64,000 bases of DNA from Caulobacter sp. NIBR1757 (GTDB lineage: Bacteria; Pseudomonadota; Alphaproteobacteria; Caulobacterales; Caulobacteraceae). Below the pieces are notes generated by a model. The model worked only from the letters and a program-made list of their open reading frames with translations, made no database searches and was not told the origin of the DNA. This document shows, in pieces, positions 14,523 through 22,837 of the stretch. Position numbers and translations under genes: made by a program. The stretch is taken from assembly GCF_027912495.1 (NCBI RefSeq), contig NZ_CP115463.1, positions 806,001 to 870,000 on the forward strand. Reading direction: 5' to 3'. Position 1 is the first letter of the stretch; every line of letters starts with the position of its first letter.

Positions 14523-14951
14523 ATGTCCAATCTCGCCAAAGCCGTCATCGCCTTCGCTGCCCTGGCCGCGGCCGGCTTCCTGACCGGCATGACCAGCCAG
14601 GCGCACGCCGCCGAGACCGTCTGCACCGGCGCCGCGCCGGCCGACGGCGTGCTGCGCGGACCGGTGCTGCAGGTCGAGGACAGCGCCACCCTCTGCGTGG
14701 CCCTCGGCGCGACGCCCGACCGCTGGGTGCGGCTGACCCTGGCCGACGCCCCCGCCGTCAATCCCATCCAGCGCGCCTCCAACACCGACGAAAACCCGCG
14801 CGGCACGCTCATGGCCGTCGCCTTCAGCCAGATGGTCGATTGCCGGCTGCAGGCCGATGGCCGCGCCCTCTGCGCCCTGCAGGACGGCCGCTCGGTCGGC
14901 GCCCTGCTCAAGTCCCGCGCCGCCTGGGTGGCCGGCAAGGACTGGCGCTGA
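14523..14951 (+). CDS. Secreted hypothetical protein
   Basis: The 142-residue protein has a clear Sec signal peptide (1-32, cleavage after QAHA before AETVC). Two cysteines lie in CTGAAP and TLCVALG, and two more in MVDCRLQ and RALCALQ, a spacing suited to two disulfides. The pattern loosely recalls thermonuclease-like secreted domains (GDSATLCV, LLKSRAAWV), but the catalytic residues cannot be assigned. It follows rsuA by 73 bases and could be an independent gene. Function is unknown. Confidence 0.7.
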   Translation: MSNLAKAVIAFAALAAAGFLTGMTSQAHAAETVCTGAAPADGVLRGPVLQVEDSATLCVALGATPDRWVRLTLADAPAVNPIQRASNTDENPRGTLMAVAFSQMVDCRLQADGRALCALQDGRSVGALLKSRAAWVAGKDWR

Positions 14952-15139
14952 GCCTGCGAATATAGCACGGTTGGGCGATAAATAATATAACTAAATCAAT
15001 ATATTAAGTGTTGTGGCCTTGACGGGATTGCGTCTGTTCCGCGTGGGGGTGATGACGGGATCGGATGGGTGACGCCGACGGGAAAACGCCGGGCGCCCGC
15101 CGGATCGCTTGAGCGCCATCCGGCGGCGGCGGCGGACCG

Positions 15140-15937
15140 TCACCCGACCCGCCGCTGCAACGCCACCGCCCCGTGCGGGGCCCGCACCTTGCCCTCGTGG
15201 ATGATGTAGGCGAACACGTCGCGCGGTTTTGAATCCGGGGTATGGGCCGGATCGACGCGCGGCAGGTCGGCAGGCACGCCCCCCTCGGCGAAGGTCTTCA
15301 GGCGGTCGGCCCATTGGTCGAGTTCGGCGGGCGGATAGGCGGTCTCGCAGTCGTCGCTGCCGGTTTGCAGCCGGGCGTAGACGAAGTCGGCGGTGACGTC
15401 GGCGATCTCCGGGTACTTGTCGTGTTTGGCGTAGACGCAGGCGACGCCATACTTGCGGATCAAGGCCGGGAACTCAGGGGTGCAGAAGCTGTCGTGGCGC
15501 ACCTCGACCGCGTGGCGCAGGGCGAGGCCGTCCTGGGTCTTGGGGAGCAGCTTGAGGAAGCCCTCGAAGTCCTCCGGATCGAACTTCTTGGTGTGGGCGA
15601 ACTGCCAGAAGATGGGGCCGAGCTTGGCGCCCAGTTCGCTCATCCCCTGGCCCATGAAGCGTTCCAGGGACTCGCCGGCCTCGCTGAGCACCTTGCGGTT
15701 GGTGGTGAAGCGGCTGCCCTTGACCGAGAACACGAAGTCGTCGGGCGTCTCGTCGCGCCACTTCTTCCAGCTGTCGGGCTTGAAGGTCGAATAGTAGGTG
15801 CCGTTGATCTCGATGCTGCGCAGCTGGCGGCTCATGTAGGCGAGCTCGTCCTTCTGCTTGACGGTCGGCGGGAAGAAGACCCCGCGCCAGGGCTCGAAGG
15901 TCCAGCCGCCGCAGCCGGTGCGAATGATGCCTGACAT
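15140..15937 (-). CDS. DUF72 (YecE-like) TIM-barrel protein
   Basis: The 265-residue protein carries DUF72 hallmarks: IRTGCGGWTFEPWRGVFFP at the N-terminus, IEINGTYYSTFKPDSWKKW, FSVKGSRFTTN, ILWQF-like PIFWQFAHTKKFD, and the late VYARLQTG. The family adopts a TIM barrel resembling sugar-phosphate isomerases or nucleases, but no activity is established. It stands alone. The flanking 14952-15139 is AT-rich near 14966-15005 with no gene seen. Confidence 0.88.
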   Translation of the reverse strand: MSGIIRTGCGGWTFEPWRGVFFPPTVKQKDELAYMSRQLRSIEINGTYYSTFKPDSWKKWRDETPDDFVFSVKGSRFTTNRKVLSEAGESLERFMGQGMSELGAKLGPIFWQFAHTKKFDPEDFEGFLKLLPKTQDGLALRHAVEVRHDSFCTPEFPALIRKYGVACVYAKHDKYPEIADVTADFVYARLQTGSDDCETAYPPAELDQWADRLKTFAEGGVPADLPRVDPAHTPDSKPRDVFAYIIHEGKVRAPHGAVALQRRVG

Positions 15938-16064
15938 GGGCGGTTTTCCTTGTGCCTCTTGGTCCCGAGGCTGTTCAGCCTACAAGATGTTGGGGGTGAA
16001 CAAAACGCGAAAAAGGCGTTTTCGCCGATTCGGTCATGCTCTGTTTCCGCGCTGTTCGGCGGGG

Positions 16065-16093
16065 GGTTAACAGGCGCGGGATTCCTGTTAACC
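16065..16093. promoter_or_regulatory. Inverted repeat upstream of the DUF4241 gene
   Basis: GGTTAACAGG (16065-16074) and CCTGTTAACC (16084-16093) are perfect 10-bp arms around nine bases. The element lies 31 bases before ATG 16124 and about 128 bases upstream of the divergent DUF72 start. It could be an operator or a 5' hairpin. No T-run follows it. Confidence 0.5.
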
Positions 16094-16123
16094 GGGAAGC
16101 CTGGCGTGAGAGGGAGCGCAGGG

Positions 16124-16882
16124 ATGTTCAGGAAGATCATGGCGCGGCTGACGGGCAAGCCGCCGGGCAGGAGCGGGGAGGCCCGGGCCGACCTGGGGGC
16201 GCCGGCCGAGCCGGTGACCGCGCGGCCGGAGGTGATGACCGGGGCCTTCGAGGCCGGCTTCGTCGGGGAGGCGGCCGACAAACGCTATCCGTTGCGCACC
16301 CTGCGGATCGGCGAGGTGAACCTGGCCAGTGGCCGGCTGGTGGTGGCCGACCCCTTCACGGTGCGAGGCGAGGACGCGCCGCTGGATCTCGAGCTGGCGC
16401 CGGGACGCTACCCGGTCGATATCGCCGTGGCCGACGCCGGGGAGAACGGCCATCGGGTGGCGCTGGCGCGGGTGGTGCTGTCGCCGGAAACGCCGGTTCG
16501 CTGGACCCTGGCGGTCACCGCCGAGCAGGGCCCGGCCACCCTGAACAGCGGCGACATCTTCGGCTACGGCGTCGATGCCGGGACGGCCGCCTTCATGGAC
16601 GCCGGTTCGGTGGCCTGGCTGGCCGGCCTGTCGTTCGAGGAGAGTGAGGTCCTCACCGACGGCTGGCAGGCGCGGGGCGAGGCGCTGGGACCGGACCTGG
16701 GCATTCCGTACGGCTTCGTGCTGGTCGAGGAGGTCGGGCCGGGCGGGGCGGCGATGTTCTCCTCCGGCTGGGGCGACGGCTTCTATGCCTCCTGGGTCGG
16801 CCATGACGCGCAGGACCGGCCCGTGCAGGTGGTCACCGATTTCGCGGTGATCACGGCGGTGAACATTCCTCGGCCGCGCTAG
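16124..16882 (+). CDS. DUF4241 domain protein
   Basis: From ATG 16124 (AGGGAGCGCAGGG upstream) the product is 252 residues, with a basic N-terminus MFRKIMARLTGKPPGR and then a compact beta-rich domain. GRLVVADPF, GRYPVDIAVADAG and GDGFYASWVGHDAQDRPVQVVTDF are typical DUF4241 blocks. The family is widespread, sometimes found in polymorphic-toxin immunity contexts, but no toxin gene is visible here. It ends 4 bases into the convergent DUF1275 gene. Confidence 0.82.
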   Translation: MFRKIMARLTGKPPGRSGEARADLGAPAEPVTARPEVMTGAFEAGFVGEAADKRYPLRTLRIGEVNLASGRLVVADPFTVRGEDAPLDLELAPGRYPVDIAVADAGENGHRVALARVVLSPETPVRWTLAVTAEQGPATLNSGDIFGYGVDAGTAAFMDAGSVAWLAGLSFEESEVLTDGWQARGEALGPDLGIPYGFVLVEEVGPGGAAMFSSGWGDGFYASWVGHDAQDRPVQVVTDFAVITAVNIPRPR

Positions 16883-17514
16883 CGGCGAATCTCGCGAAGC
16901 GAGGCCAGGGTGAGCAGGCCGGTGGCGGCCGCCGCGAGCCAGAGGGCGGAGCCGCCGAGGCGGGCGAAGGCCAGGGCGCCGAGGAGGGCGCCGGTCAGCA
17001 GGCCCAACCACAGCAGCAGCATCGGCACCCAGGCCCAGCGGTCGCCGCCGAAGGGGATCAGGGCCAGGCGCTTGCCGAGCTTGACCAGGGCGCCGGTCAT
17101 GTAGGTGACCCCGACGGGCGCTTCGCCCTCGTCGGTCAGGACGGTGTTCTCGGCCCCCATCGACAGGGCCAGCAGGCCGACGGCGACGGCCGTGGCCCCA
17201 AGCGCATGGCAGAGGGCGGCGGTGGCGAGCCCCGTGGTCACCAGGACCAGCAACACCGGCCTGTGGCGCGCGCCGGTCAGGCGGCCGATCACCGTGCCGA
17301 GGAAGACGCCGCCGACGAACAGGCCGATCAGCCCCGCCGCCACCAGGGCCGGCTGCGCCGCCTGGGCCAGGCCGACCGCCATGCGGGTGGTGTTGCCGCT
17401 CATGAAGGAGACGAAGAAGCCGCCGGTCAGCAGGAAGCCGACCGCGTCGACAAAGCCCGCCACGGCCGAAAGGGCGGCGGCCAGCAGGCGGGTGCGCAGG
17501 TCGGCGGTCCGCAT
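16879..17514 (-). CDS. DUF1275 (YoaK-like) membrane protein
   Basis: The 211-residue polytopic protein has about six membrane helices. The family motif AGFVDAVGFLLTGGFFVSFMSGNTTRMAVGL is visible across residues 19-49 and includes the conserved FMSGN. A later VTYMTGALVKLG mirrors it, consistent with internal duplication. A transport role is presumed for this family but the substrate is unknown. It converges with and overlaps the DUF4241 gene by 4 bases. Confidence 0.85.
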   Translation of the reverse strand: MRTADLRTRLLAAALSAVAGFVDAVGFLLTGGFFVSFMSGNTTRMAVGLAQAAQPALVAAGLIGLFVGGVFLGTVIGRLTGARHRPVLLVLVTTGLATAALCHALGATAVAVGLLALSMGAENTVLTDEGEAPVGVTYMTGALVKLGKRLALIPFGGDRWAWVPMLLLWLGLLTGALLGALAFARLGGSALWLAAAATGLLTLASLREIRR

Positions 17515-17563
17515 CGACGGGAAAGTCCCTCTCGGGTGTGGGTTGGGGCGCGGCGAGCCTAGC

Positions 17564-17605
17564 AGACAAGCAAACGCCCCGGAAACCGCTGGGGTCTCCG
17601 GGGCG
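17564..17605 (-). terminator. Rho-independent-like terminator of the repeat-protein gene
   Basis: CGCCCCGGA (17575-17583) pairs with TCCGGGGCG (17597-17605). Read on the minus strand the stem is followed by TTTGCTTGTC. It lies 28 bases past the stop at 17633. Confidence 0.7.
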
Positions 17606-17632
17606 CGCCTTACGCTTTGCGAACGTCGCCGA

Positions 17633-18682
17633 CTACTGGCGGCGGTAGGTGGCCGGATAGCGGTCGTCGCGGACGTCCATGCGGACGCTGCGGGCGAGGC
17701 TGTCGAGGCGGGCGTTGATGGCGCTCATGCCGCGCGGGCCGAGACGGCCGCCGTTGTTGCGGCGCATCTGGGCGTCCGAGCGGGTGATGGACGTCAGGGT
17801 GGTCAGGGCGTTCTGCGATTCGCGCTTGGTCAGCTGGCCGTCAGTGCGGGCCGAACGGATGAAGTCGCCGAGCAGGGTGGCCCGCTGGCGGGTGTCGCCG
17901 CCGGACCAGGTCTGCATGCCGCGATCGGGACCGCGGTTGTCGGTCTGGGCGTAGGGGCGGTCATTGCCGCCCGTGCGCATCCAGCGGCCCTGGTTGTCGT
18001 AGTAGCCGCGCGTCTCGCCGGCGACCCAGCGGCCGTTGTCGTAGTAGCCGGGTTGGGCGTCGGCGACCCAGACGCCGTTGCTGTCGCGACGGCCGGGAGC
18101 CTGGCCGCGCATCCAGCGACCGTTGCGGTCGTAGTAGCCCTGGGCCGGCCCGGCGACCCAGCGGCCGTTGTCATAGTAGCCGGCCGAGGCGCCGGCGACC
18201 CACTGGCCGCGGCTGTCGTAGTAGCCATGGGACGCGTTGGGCACCCAGCGGCCGTCGCGGTCGTTGTAGCCGCCGGCGCCGCGCGCCTCGACCCAGCGGC
18301 CGCCCTCGTAATAGCCGTTCGGCTGGCCATCGACGAAGCGGCCCTCGCGGTCGAAGTAGCCGCTGGCCCGGCCGACGTTGCGGTCGTTGGCGTGCCAGGC
18401 GCCGTTGGTGTCGTAATAGCCGTAGGCGCGGTCGCAGTCGGCGCTGGAGCGGGCGATGGCGTTGCCGGCGATGGCCCCGACGATGCCGCCGAGGACGGCG
18501 CCCTCGGCGCGGTTCTTGTCGGCCGCGACGCTGCCGCCGGCGATGGCGCCGACGACGCCGCCGATGATCGTGCCGCCGGTGGTGCGGTTGTCACGTTGCT
18601 GGGTGCAGCGGTCCTGGGCGAAGGCCATGGACGGCAGCAGGGTCGCGACGGCGATGCCGGCGACCCAGATGGATTTTTTCAA
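17633..18682 (-). CDS. Secreted glycine-zipper protein with ten GYYD-GRWV repeats
   Basis: The 349-residue protein has a Sec signal peptide (1-22, AFA before QDRC). A glycine-zipper segment (36-76) contains two copies of GGxVGAIAG (GGVVGAIAGG, GGIVGAIAG), as in outer-membrane 2TM Gly-zipper proteins. About ten tandem units of 14-17 residues follow at 87-239, built on GYYD-x-x-GRWV-x-x. The hydrophilic C-terminal domain (250-349; LLGDFIRSARTDGQLTKRES) is helical. The aromatic/Asp repeats could bind polysaccharide or peptidoglycan, which is inference. It stands alone with its own terminator. Confidence 0.85.
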   Translation of the reverse strand: MKKSIWVAGIAVATLLPSMAFAQDRCTQQRDNRTTGGTIIGGVVGAIAGGSVAADKNRAEGAVLGGIVGAIAGNAIARSSADCDRAYGYYDTNGAWHANDRNVGRASGYFDREGRFVDGQPNGYYEGGRWVEARGAGGYNDRDGRWVPNASHGYYDSRGQWVAGASAGYYDNGRWVAGPAQGYYDRNGRWMRGQAPGRRDSNGVWVADAQPGYYDNGRWVAGETRGYYDNQGRWMRTGGNDRPYAQTDNRGPDRGMQTWSGGDTRQRATLLGDFIRSARTDGQLTKRESQNALTTLTSITRSDAQMRRNNGGRLGPRGMSAINARLDSLARSVRMDVRDDRYPATYRRQ

Positions 18683-19004
18683 GGGGAAGCTCCTCGGAGC
18701 GCGTACGCGCGATCCGTTGGGGGGCTAACGGGCGGTGGGGGTGGAGGTTCCGGTTGGGGGGAGGAAGGGTAGAGTTCCTCCTTCGGCAGGCCGCAGGCGT
18801 GACGGTGGAGGGGGACCGCCGCCGCGACTTAGCGGCGGTGGTGGAAGGGGCAGCGCCGGCGGGAGGTTGTTGCCATGAACGCAGCTGTCAAAGCCGCGCC
18901 AGAACGCGTTCTTTCCTGACGAGCCGGTGCTGCCCCCTCCACCACCGGCCCTTAAGTCGGGCCGGCGGTCCCCCTCCCCCGTCGCTGCGCGCCGGAGGAG
19001 GAAC
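18683..19004. repeat. Family C long inverted repeat, copy 1 (18775-19003) and flank
   Basis: This 322-base gap has no gene. Bases 18775-19003 form an imperfect inverted repeat. GGAGGGGGACCGCCGC.. and GGTGGTGGAAGGGGCAGCG.. on the left pair with CTGCCCCCTCCACCACC.. and GGCGGTCCCCCTCCCCC.. on the right. Related copies are at 38076-38240, 51987-52184 and 57235-57454. The right end runs to the DUF374 stop codon (TTA at 19005). The rest (18683-18774) is G-rich leader of the repeat-protein gene with nothing else recognised. Confidence 0.8.
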
Positions 19005-19724
19005 TTAGGTTTCCAGCAGCGCCTCGGCCCGGCGGGTGACGGCGCTGAGCCTTGGTCCCCATTCCTTCGCCAACGCTTCCGGATCATCGCCGCGCGCCGC
19101 GAACAACGGCGCGTCCCAGACCATGGCCGCCTTGCCGAACGGCACCGGGATCATCGCCCCGTCCCAGCTGCCGAGGCGGATGGCCGGCTTGCAGGCGAGG
19201 CCGACGAGCAGGACCGGGGCGCCGGTGACGCGGGCCAGGGCGGGGGTTCCGGCCTGCATGACTTCGTGGGGGCCTCGGGGGCCGTCGGGGGTGATGGCGA
19301 TGCCGCCCTCGGCGTTGACCCAGCGGATCATCTCGCGGAAGGCCTGCTCGCCGTGCTTGTTCTTGGCCGGGTCGGACTTCTTCTTCGACGAGCCGCGAAT
19401 GGCCGGGAAGCCGATGGCCTGCATGGCCGAGGCGATGAACTGGCCGTCGCTGCTGCGGCTGATCAGGGCGCGCATGTCGTGGCGGTGACCGGGGGCCTGC
19501 GGCCAGCTGACCGGCGAGAGGGGGATGCGGCCGTGCCAGAAGCAGAGGATGGCGCCCTTGCCGGCGTAGCCTTCGCGCTGCTCGCGCCAGGCGGCCCAGA
19601 CGGCCTCGGCGCTGTCCTGGCCCTCGCGGGTCCAGCGCATGGTGGCGAAGCACAGGCGCAGCCAGCCGGCGAAGACCAGGGCGAGAAAGCCCTGGACGCC
19701 CTCGGAGCGGAACCAGGCCTTCAT
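19005..19724 (-). CDS. DUF374 lysophospholipid acyltransferase-like protein
   Basis: The 239-residue protein has an N-terminal membrane segment (10-28), then FWHGRIPLSP and ALISRSSDGQFIASAMQAIGFPAIRGSS. ITPDGPRGPHEVMQAGTPALARVTGAPVL is the DUF374 signature, related to LpxL/PlsC acyltransferases. In alphaproteobacteria DUF374 genes usually sit in lipid A or LPS clusters. ATG 19724 overlaps the stop of the MsbA-like exporter by 4 bases, so the pair probably acts on the same envelope lipid. Direct acyl acceptor unknown. Confidence 0.85.
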   Translation of the reverse strand: MKAWFRSEGVQGFLALVFAGWLRLCFATMRWTREGQDSAEAVWAAWREQREGYAGKGAILCFWHGRIPLSPVSWPQAPGHRHDMRALISRSSDGQFIASAMQAIGFPAIRGSSKKKSDPAKNKHGEQAFREMIRWVNAEGGIAITPDGPRGPHEVMQAGTPALARVTGAPVLLVGLACKPAIRLGSWDGAMIPVPFGKAAMVWDAPLFAARGDDPEALAKEWGPRLSAVTRRAEALLET

Positions 19725-21502
19725 TCGGCAAGCTCTGGCGGGGCGACCGCGTCGAGGTTCTGGGCCTGGGCGAGGCGGGCGTAGAGGCCCTGCTTGCGGA
19801 CCAGGGCGGCGTGGGTTCCGGTCTCGACGACCTGGCCCTTGTCGATGACGTAGATGCGGTCGGCGTTCTTCACGGTCGAGAGGCGGTGGGCGATGAGGAT
19901 GGTGGTGCGGCCGGCCATCAGCCGTTCGAGGGCGGCCTGGACCTGGGCCTCACTCTCGGTGTCCAGCGCGCTGGTCGCCTCGTCGAGCAGCAGGATGGGG
20001 GCGTCCTTCAGGAAGGCGCGGGCGATGGCGATGCGTTGCCGCTGGCCGCCGGACAGTCGGGCGGCGCCTTCGCCGACGACGGTGTCGTAGCCGGTCGGCT
20101 GTTGCAGGATGAAGTCGTGGGCGGCGGCCAGACGGGCGGCCTGTTCGACCTCGTCCTGCGTCGCCTCGGGGCGGGCGTAGGCGATGTTGTTGCGGATGGT
20201 GTCGTCGAACAGGAAGGGTTCCTGGGTGACCAGGGCGATCTGGCTGCGCAGGGAGGCGGTGGTGACGCCGCGCACGTCCTGGCCGTCGATGGTCACGGCG
20301 CCGGATGTGACGTCGTAGAAGCGCGGCAGCAGGGAGAGGATGGTGCTCTTGCCGCCGCCGGAGGGGCCGACCAGGGCGATGGTCTCGCCGCGGTTGGCTT
20401 CCAGGGTGACGCCGTCCAGAGCCGGGGCGCCGGTCCCGTAGTTGAAGCTGACGTCGTTGAAGCGGATGGCGCCCTGGTCGGCGTTGAGCGGCAGGGCGGC
20501 GGGGTTCTCGGCCACCTCCGGCTTCACATCGAGGGCGCCGAACAGGCGGCGGGCGGCGGTCAGGCCCTCGGCGAAGACGGTCTGGGTGTTGGCGATCTGG
20601 CGCAGGGCGTTGGCGGCGGTGACCAGGCCGAAGGCGAAGGCGGTGAAGCTCTCGGCGTTCATCTCGCCGCGTGATCCGCGCCAGCCGGCGTAGACCAGGA
20701 CGATGGCGAGGATCAGGTAGCCGATCAGCTCGGTGGTCGGGGCCGACTGGGCCCGGGCGTTGGCGCCCTTGATGATGTGGCGCTGGCGCTCGGCGACGGC
20801 GGCGGCGACGCGGGCCTCCTCACGAGCTTCGCTGTTCTCCATCTTGACGACGCGGACGCCGTCGAGGCCTTCCATCAGCAGGCTCGAAAGCGTGCCGGTG
20901 GCCGCCATGGCTCCCTTGGCGGCCTTGCGCGAGCGGCGGGAAAAGCGGCGCATCAGGCGGCTGGCGAAGGGGGCGACGAGCAGGATAGCGAGAGTCAGCT
21001 GCCAGTCGGCGGTGAACATGACGACCAACTGGCCGAGCACCAGCATGGCGCCCTGCGCGTAGTTGATGACGCCGGTGGTGCTGGCCTCGCGCATCAGGCC
21101 GGCGTCATAGAGGACCTGGGAAACGAAGGCGCCGGAATGGGTGGCGCGCAGGCGGGCCAGATCGGCGCGAACCATGCGGGCGAACAGCTCGACCTGGATG
21201 TCGCCGACGATGCCGTGGCCGATGCCGTTGACCATTGCCGACTGCACCACCTGGGCTATGACCCGGGCCAGCGCGCAGGCGACGACGATGGCCGGCACCA
21301 TCCAGATGGCGTTCGGCTTATGCTCGACCAGCAGGTCCTGGATGCCGCTGGCGATGACCTTGGTGAAGATGGCGGCGGTGACGGCGACGACCAGGGCGCA
21401 GACCAGGGCCGTCGCGACACCCTTCCAGCGGGGCCTCAGATAGGTGCTGGCGATGCGCGCGATCAGCTGGCGGCTCGTGAGCTTGGGCGCGGCGTCGGCC
21501 AA
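19721..21502 (-). CDS. msbA-like: MsbA-like ABC exporter (fused permease-ATPase)
   Basis: The 593-residue half-transporter has six membrane helices in residues 20-300. The nucleotide-binding domain has Walker A GPSGGGKST (379-387), signature LSGGQ (483-487), Walker B ILLLDE (503-508) and the H-loop in LIAHRLS. This architecture flips lipids such as lipid A precursors or drugs. Coupling to the DUF374 acyltransferase and divergence from a CtpA-like phosphatase support a lipid A/LPS role. A general multidrug role cannot be excluded. Confidence 0.88.
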   Translation of the reverse strand: MADAAPKLTSRQLIARIASTYLRPRWKGVATALVCALVVAVTAAIFTKVIASGIQDLLVEHKPNAIWMVPAIVVACALARVIAQVVQSAMVNGIGHGIVGDIQVELFARMVRADLARLRATHSGAFVSQVLYDAGLMREASTTGVINYAQGAMLVLGQLVVMFTADWQLTLAILLVAPFASRLMRRFSRRSRKAAKGAMAATGTLSSLLMEGLDGVRVVKMENSEAREEARVAAAVAERQRHIIKGANARAQSAPTTELIGYLILAIVLVYAGWRGSRGEMNAESFTAFAFGLVTAANALRQIANTQTVFAEGLTAARRLFGALDVKPEVAENPAALPLNADQGAIRFNDVSFNYGTGAPALDGVTLEANRGETIALVGPSGGGKSTILSLLPRFYDVTSGAVTIDGQDVRGVTTASLRSQIALVTQEPFLFDDTIRNNIAYARPEATQDEVEQAARLAAAHDFILQQPTGYDTVVGEGAARLSGGQRQRIAIARAFLKDAPILLLDEATSALDTESEAQVQAALERLMAGRTTILIAHRLSTVKNADRIYVIDKGQVVETGTHAALVRKQGLYARLAQAQNLDAVAPPELAE

Positions 21503-21561
21503 TGGGCGTCCTTGAGAGGGTTTGCATCGCGGTGCGAGGCCACTACTTAGGACGCTCTGCG

Positions 21562-22239
21562 ATGGAGCGCCACTTGTCCGGCTACGATCTGAGTACGCGG
21601 TGGGGCCGGTTTCGGGCCAACTGGGACTTCTTCTGGAAGGACCACGCCTTTTTACGCCTGTCGTTCGCCAACGCCCACTGGATCGGTCCGGACATGGTGC
21701 GGGCCGCCCAGCCCTGGCCGTTCCAGCTGAAATACTGGAAGCGCGACGGGGTGAAGACGATCATCAACCTGCGCGGCGGCTTCGACGCCAGCTTCTATGT
21801 ACTGGAGCGCGAGGCCTGCGAGCGGCTGGGGCTGGACGCGGTGGACTTCACCATCACCTCGCGAGCCGTGCCGACCCGGGCCCAGGTGCTGGGGGCGAAA
21901 GCGCTGTTCGAGACGATAAAGTACCCGGCCTTCATGCACTGCAAGTCGGGGGCGGACCGGGCGGGGATCATGTCGGTGCTGTACCGGCATTTTCACCTGG
22001 GCGATTCGATCCGCGATGCGATGAACGAGCTGGGCCTGCGGACGCTGCATGTGAAGCAGGGCAAGACCGGGGTGCTTGACTATGTGTTCGAGCGCTACCT
22101 GGCGGAGGCCGAGCCGCAGGGGATCAGCTTCCTCGACTGGGTGATGAGCGACGCCTACGACCCCAAGGCGATCAAGGCGGATTTCCAGGAAGCCTGGTGG
22201 GGGACGCTGATCACGGACCGGTTGCTGAAGCGGGAGTAG
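21562..22239 (+). CDS. ctpA-like: CtpA-like dual-specificity/tyrosine phosphatase homologue
   Basis: The 225-residue protein has the DSP/PTP active-site loop HCKSGADRAG, with catalytic Cys127 and Arg133 (CX5R). A general-acid region precedes it (FTITSRAVPT), along with the YWKRDGVKTIINLRGG block of DSP-like proteins. Caulobacter CtpA is an essential phosphatase homologue reported to affect outer-membrane integrity and lipid A. The divergent MsbA-like and DUF374 genes here agree with that. The upstream extension from 21502 overlaps the ABC gene start and is not favoured. Orthology is from memory of the family. Confidence 0.78.
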   Translation: MERHLSGYDLSTRWGRFRANWDFFWKDHAFLRLSFANAHWIGPDMVRAAQPWPFQLKYWKRDGVKTIINLRGGFDASFYVLEREACERLGLDAVDFTITSRAVPTRAQVLGAKALFETIKYPAFMHCKSGADRAGIMSVLYRHFHLGDSIRDAMNELGLRTLHVKQGKTGVLDYVFERYLAEAEPQGISFLDWVMSDAYDPKAIKADFQEAWWGTLITDRLLKRE

Positions 22240-22264
22240 CTGTTCCTCCCCCGATGGGGGAGGA

Positions 22265-22666
22265 TCAGCCCGGGAACCGCTCGAACACCGGCACGCCCTC
22301 GGGGATGCGGTGGAAGGGCTGTTTGTCGGCGGCCTGGATGATGACGCCGGGCGAGAAGACGCTCGGATCGTCCAACGTGCCGACCTTGAGGATGATGGCG
22401 GGAAAGCCCTGGGGCCGGGTGGTGGTGTGGGTGCCACAGGTCTCGCAGAACTCACGCGTCGCCGCCGCGTCGAGGTCCTCGCGCATGAAGGTCTTGGGCG
22501 TGCCCTTGGTGTAGGTCACCGCCGGGATCGGGAAGGCGATGAAGACGTTGGGCGAGCCGCCGGTGATGTACTGGCACTCGCGGCAATGGCACTGGCCCAT
22601 CATCATCGGCTCGCCATCGACGGCGTAGCGCAGCTTGCCGCAGTAGCAGCCACCTTCAAGATGCAT
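22265..22666 (-). CDS. GFA/CENP-V family zinc protein
   Basis: The 133-residue protein has the GFA-domain cysteines: GGCYCGKLRY, GQCHCRECQ and FCETCGTHT. These bind structural and catalytic zinc in glutathione-dependent formaldehyde-activating-like proteins. ATG 22666 follows GGGAGGAC. Most members do not have proven formaldehyde activity. It lies convergent to the phosphatase gene (25-base gap) and is followed upstream by the perfect inverted repeat at 22736. Confidence 0.85.
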   Translation of the reverse strand: MHLEGGCYCGKLRYAVDGEPMMMGQCHCRECQYITGGSPNVFIAFPIPAVTYTKGTPKTFMREDLDAAATREFCETCGTHTTTRPQGFPAIILKVGTLDDPSVFSPGVIIQAADKQPFHRIPEGVPVFERFPG

Positions 22667-22735
22667 GTCGTCCTCCCGTTTGTTGGGAGGCAGGCTAGCA
22701 CAGGCGCGGGGTTCCACCACCCAGGCGCCGGCGGA

Positions 22736-22822
22736 GAGATACGGGGACACTATACTTATCTCTCCACCGGCGACGAGGTGGCCCGGGCGGTTGCCGAGAT
22801 AAGTATAGTGTCCCCGTATCTC
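22736..22822. repeat. Perfect 27-bp inverted repeat (RAYT/REP-like element)
   Basis: GAGATACGGGGACACTATAC continuing TTATCTC (22736-22762) is exactly complementary to 22796-22822, with a 33-base spacer that itself contains CCACC..GGTGG. It is markedly less GC-rich than its surroundings. GGGGACACTATACTTAT-type ends recall REP elements mobilised by REP-associated tyrosine transposases (Y1/IS200-like). No transposase is in the window. Confidence 0.8.
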
Positions 22823-22837
22823 GTGGGGCCGGGCCGC

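Noticed and set aside
14991..15314. 107-codon minus frame near the DUF72 gene
   Set aside because: Overlaps the 3' end of DUF72 in another frame and begins in AT-rich intergenic DNA; no family features.
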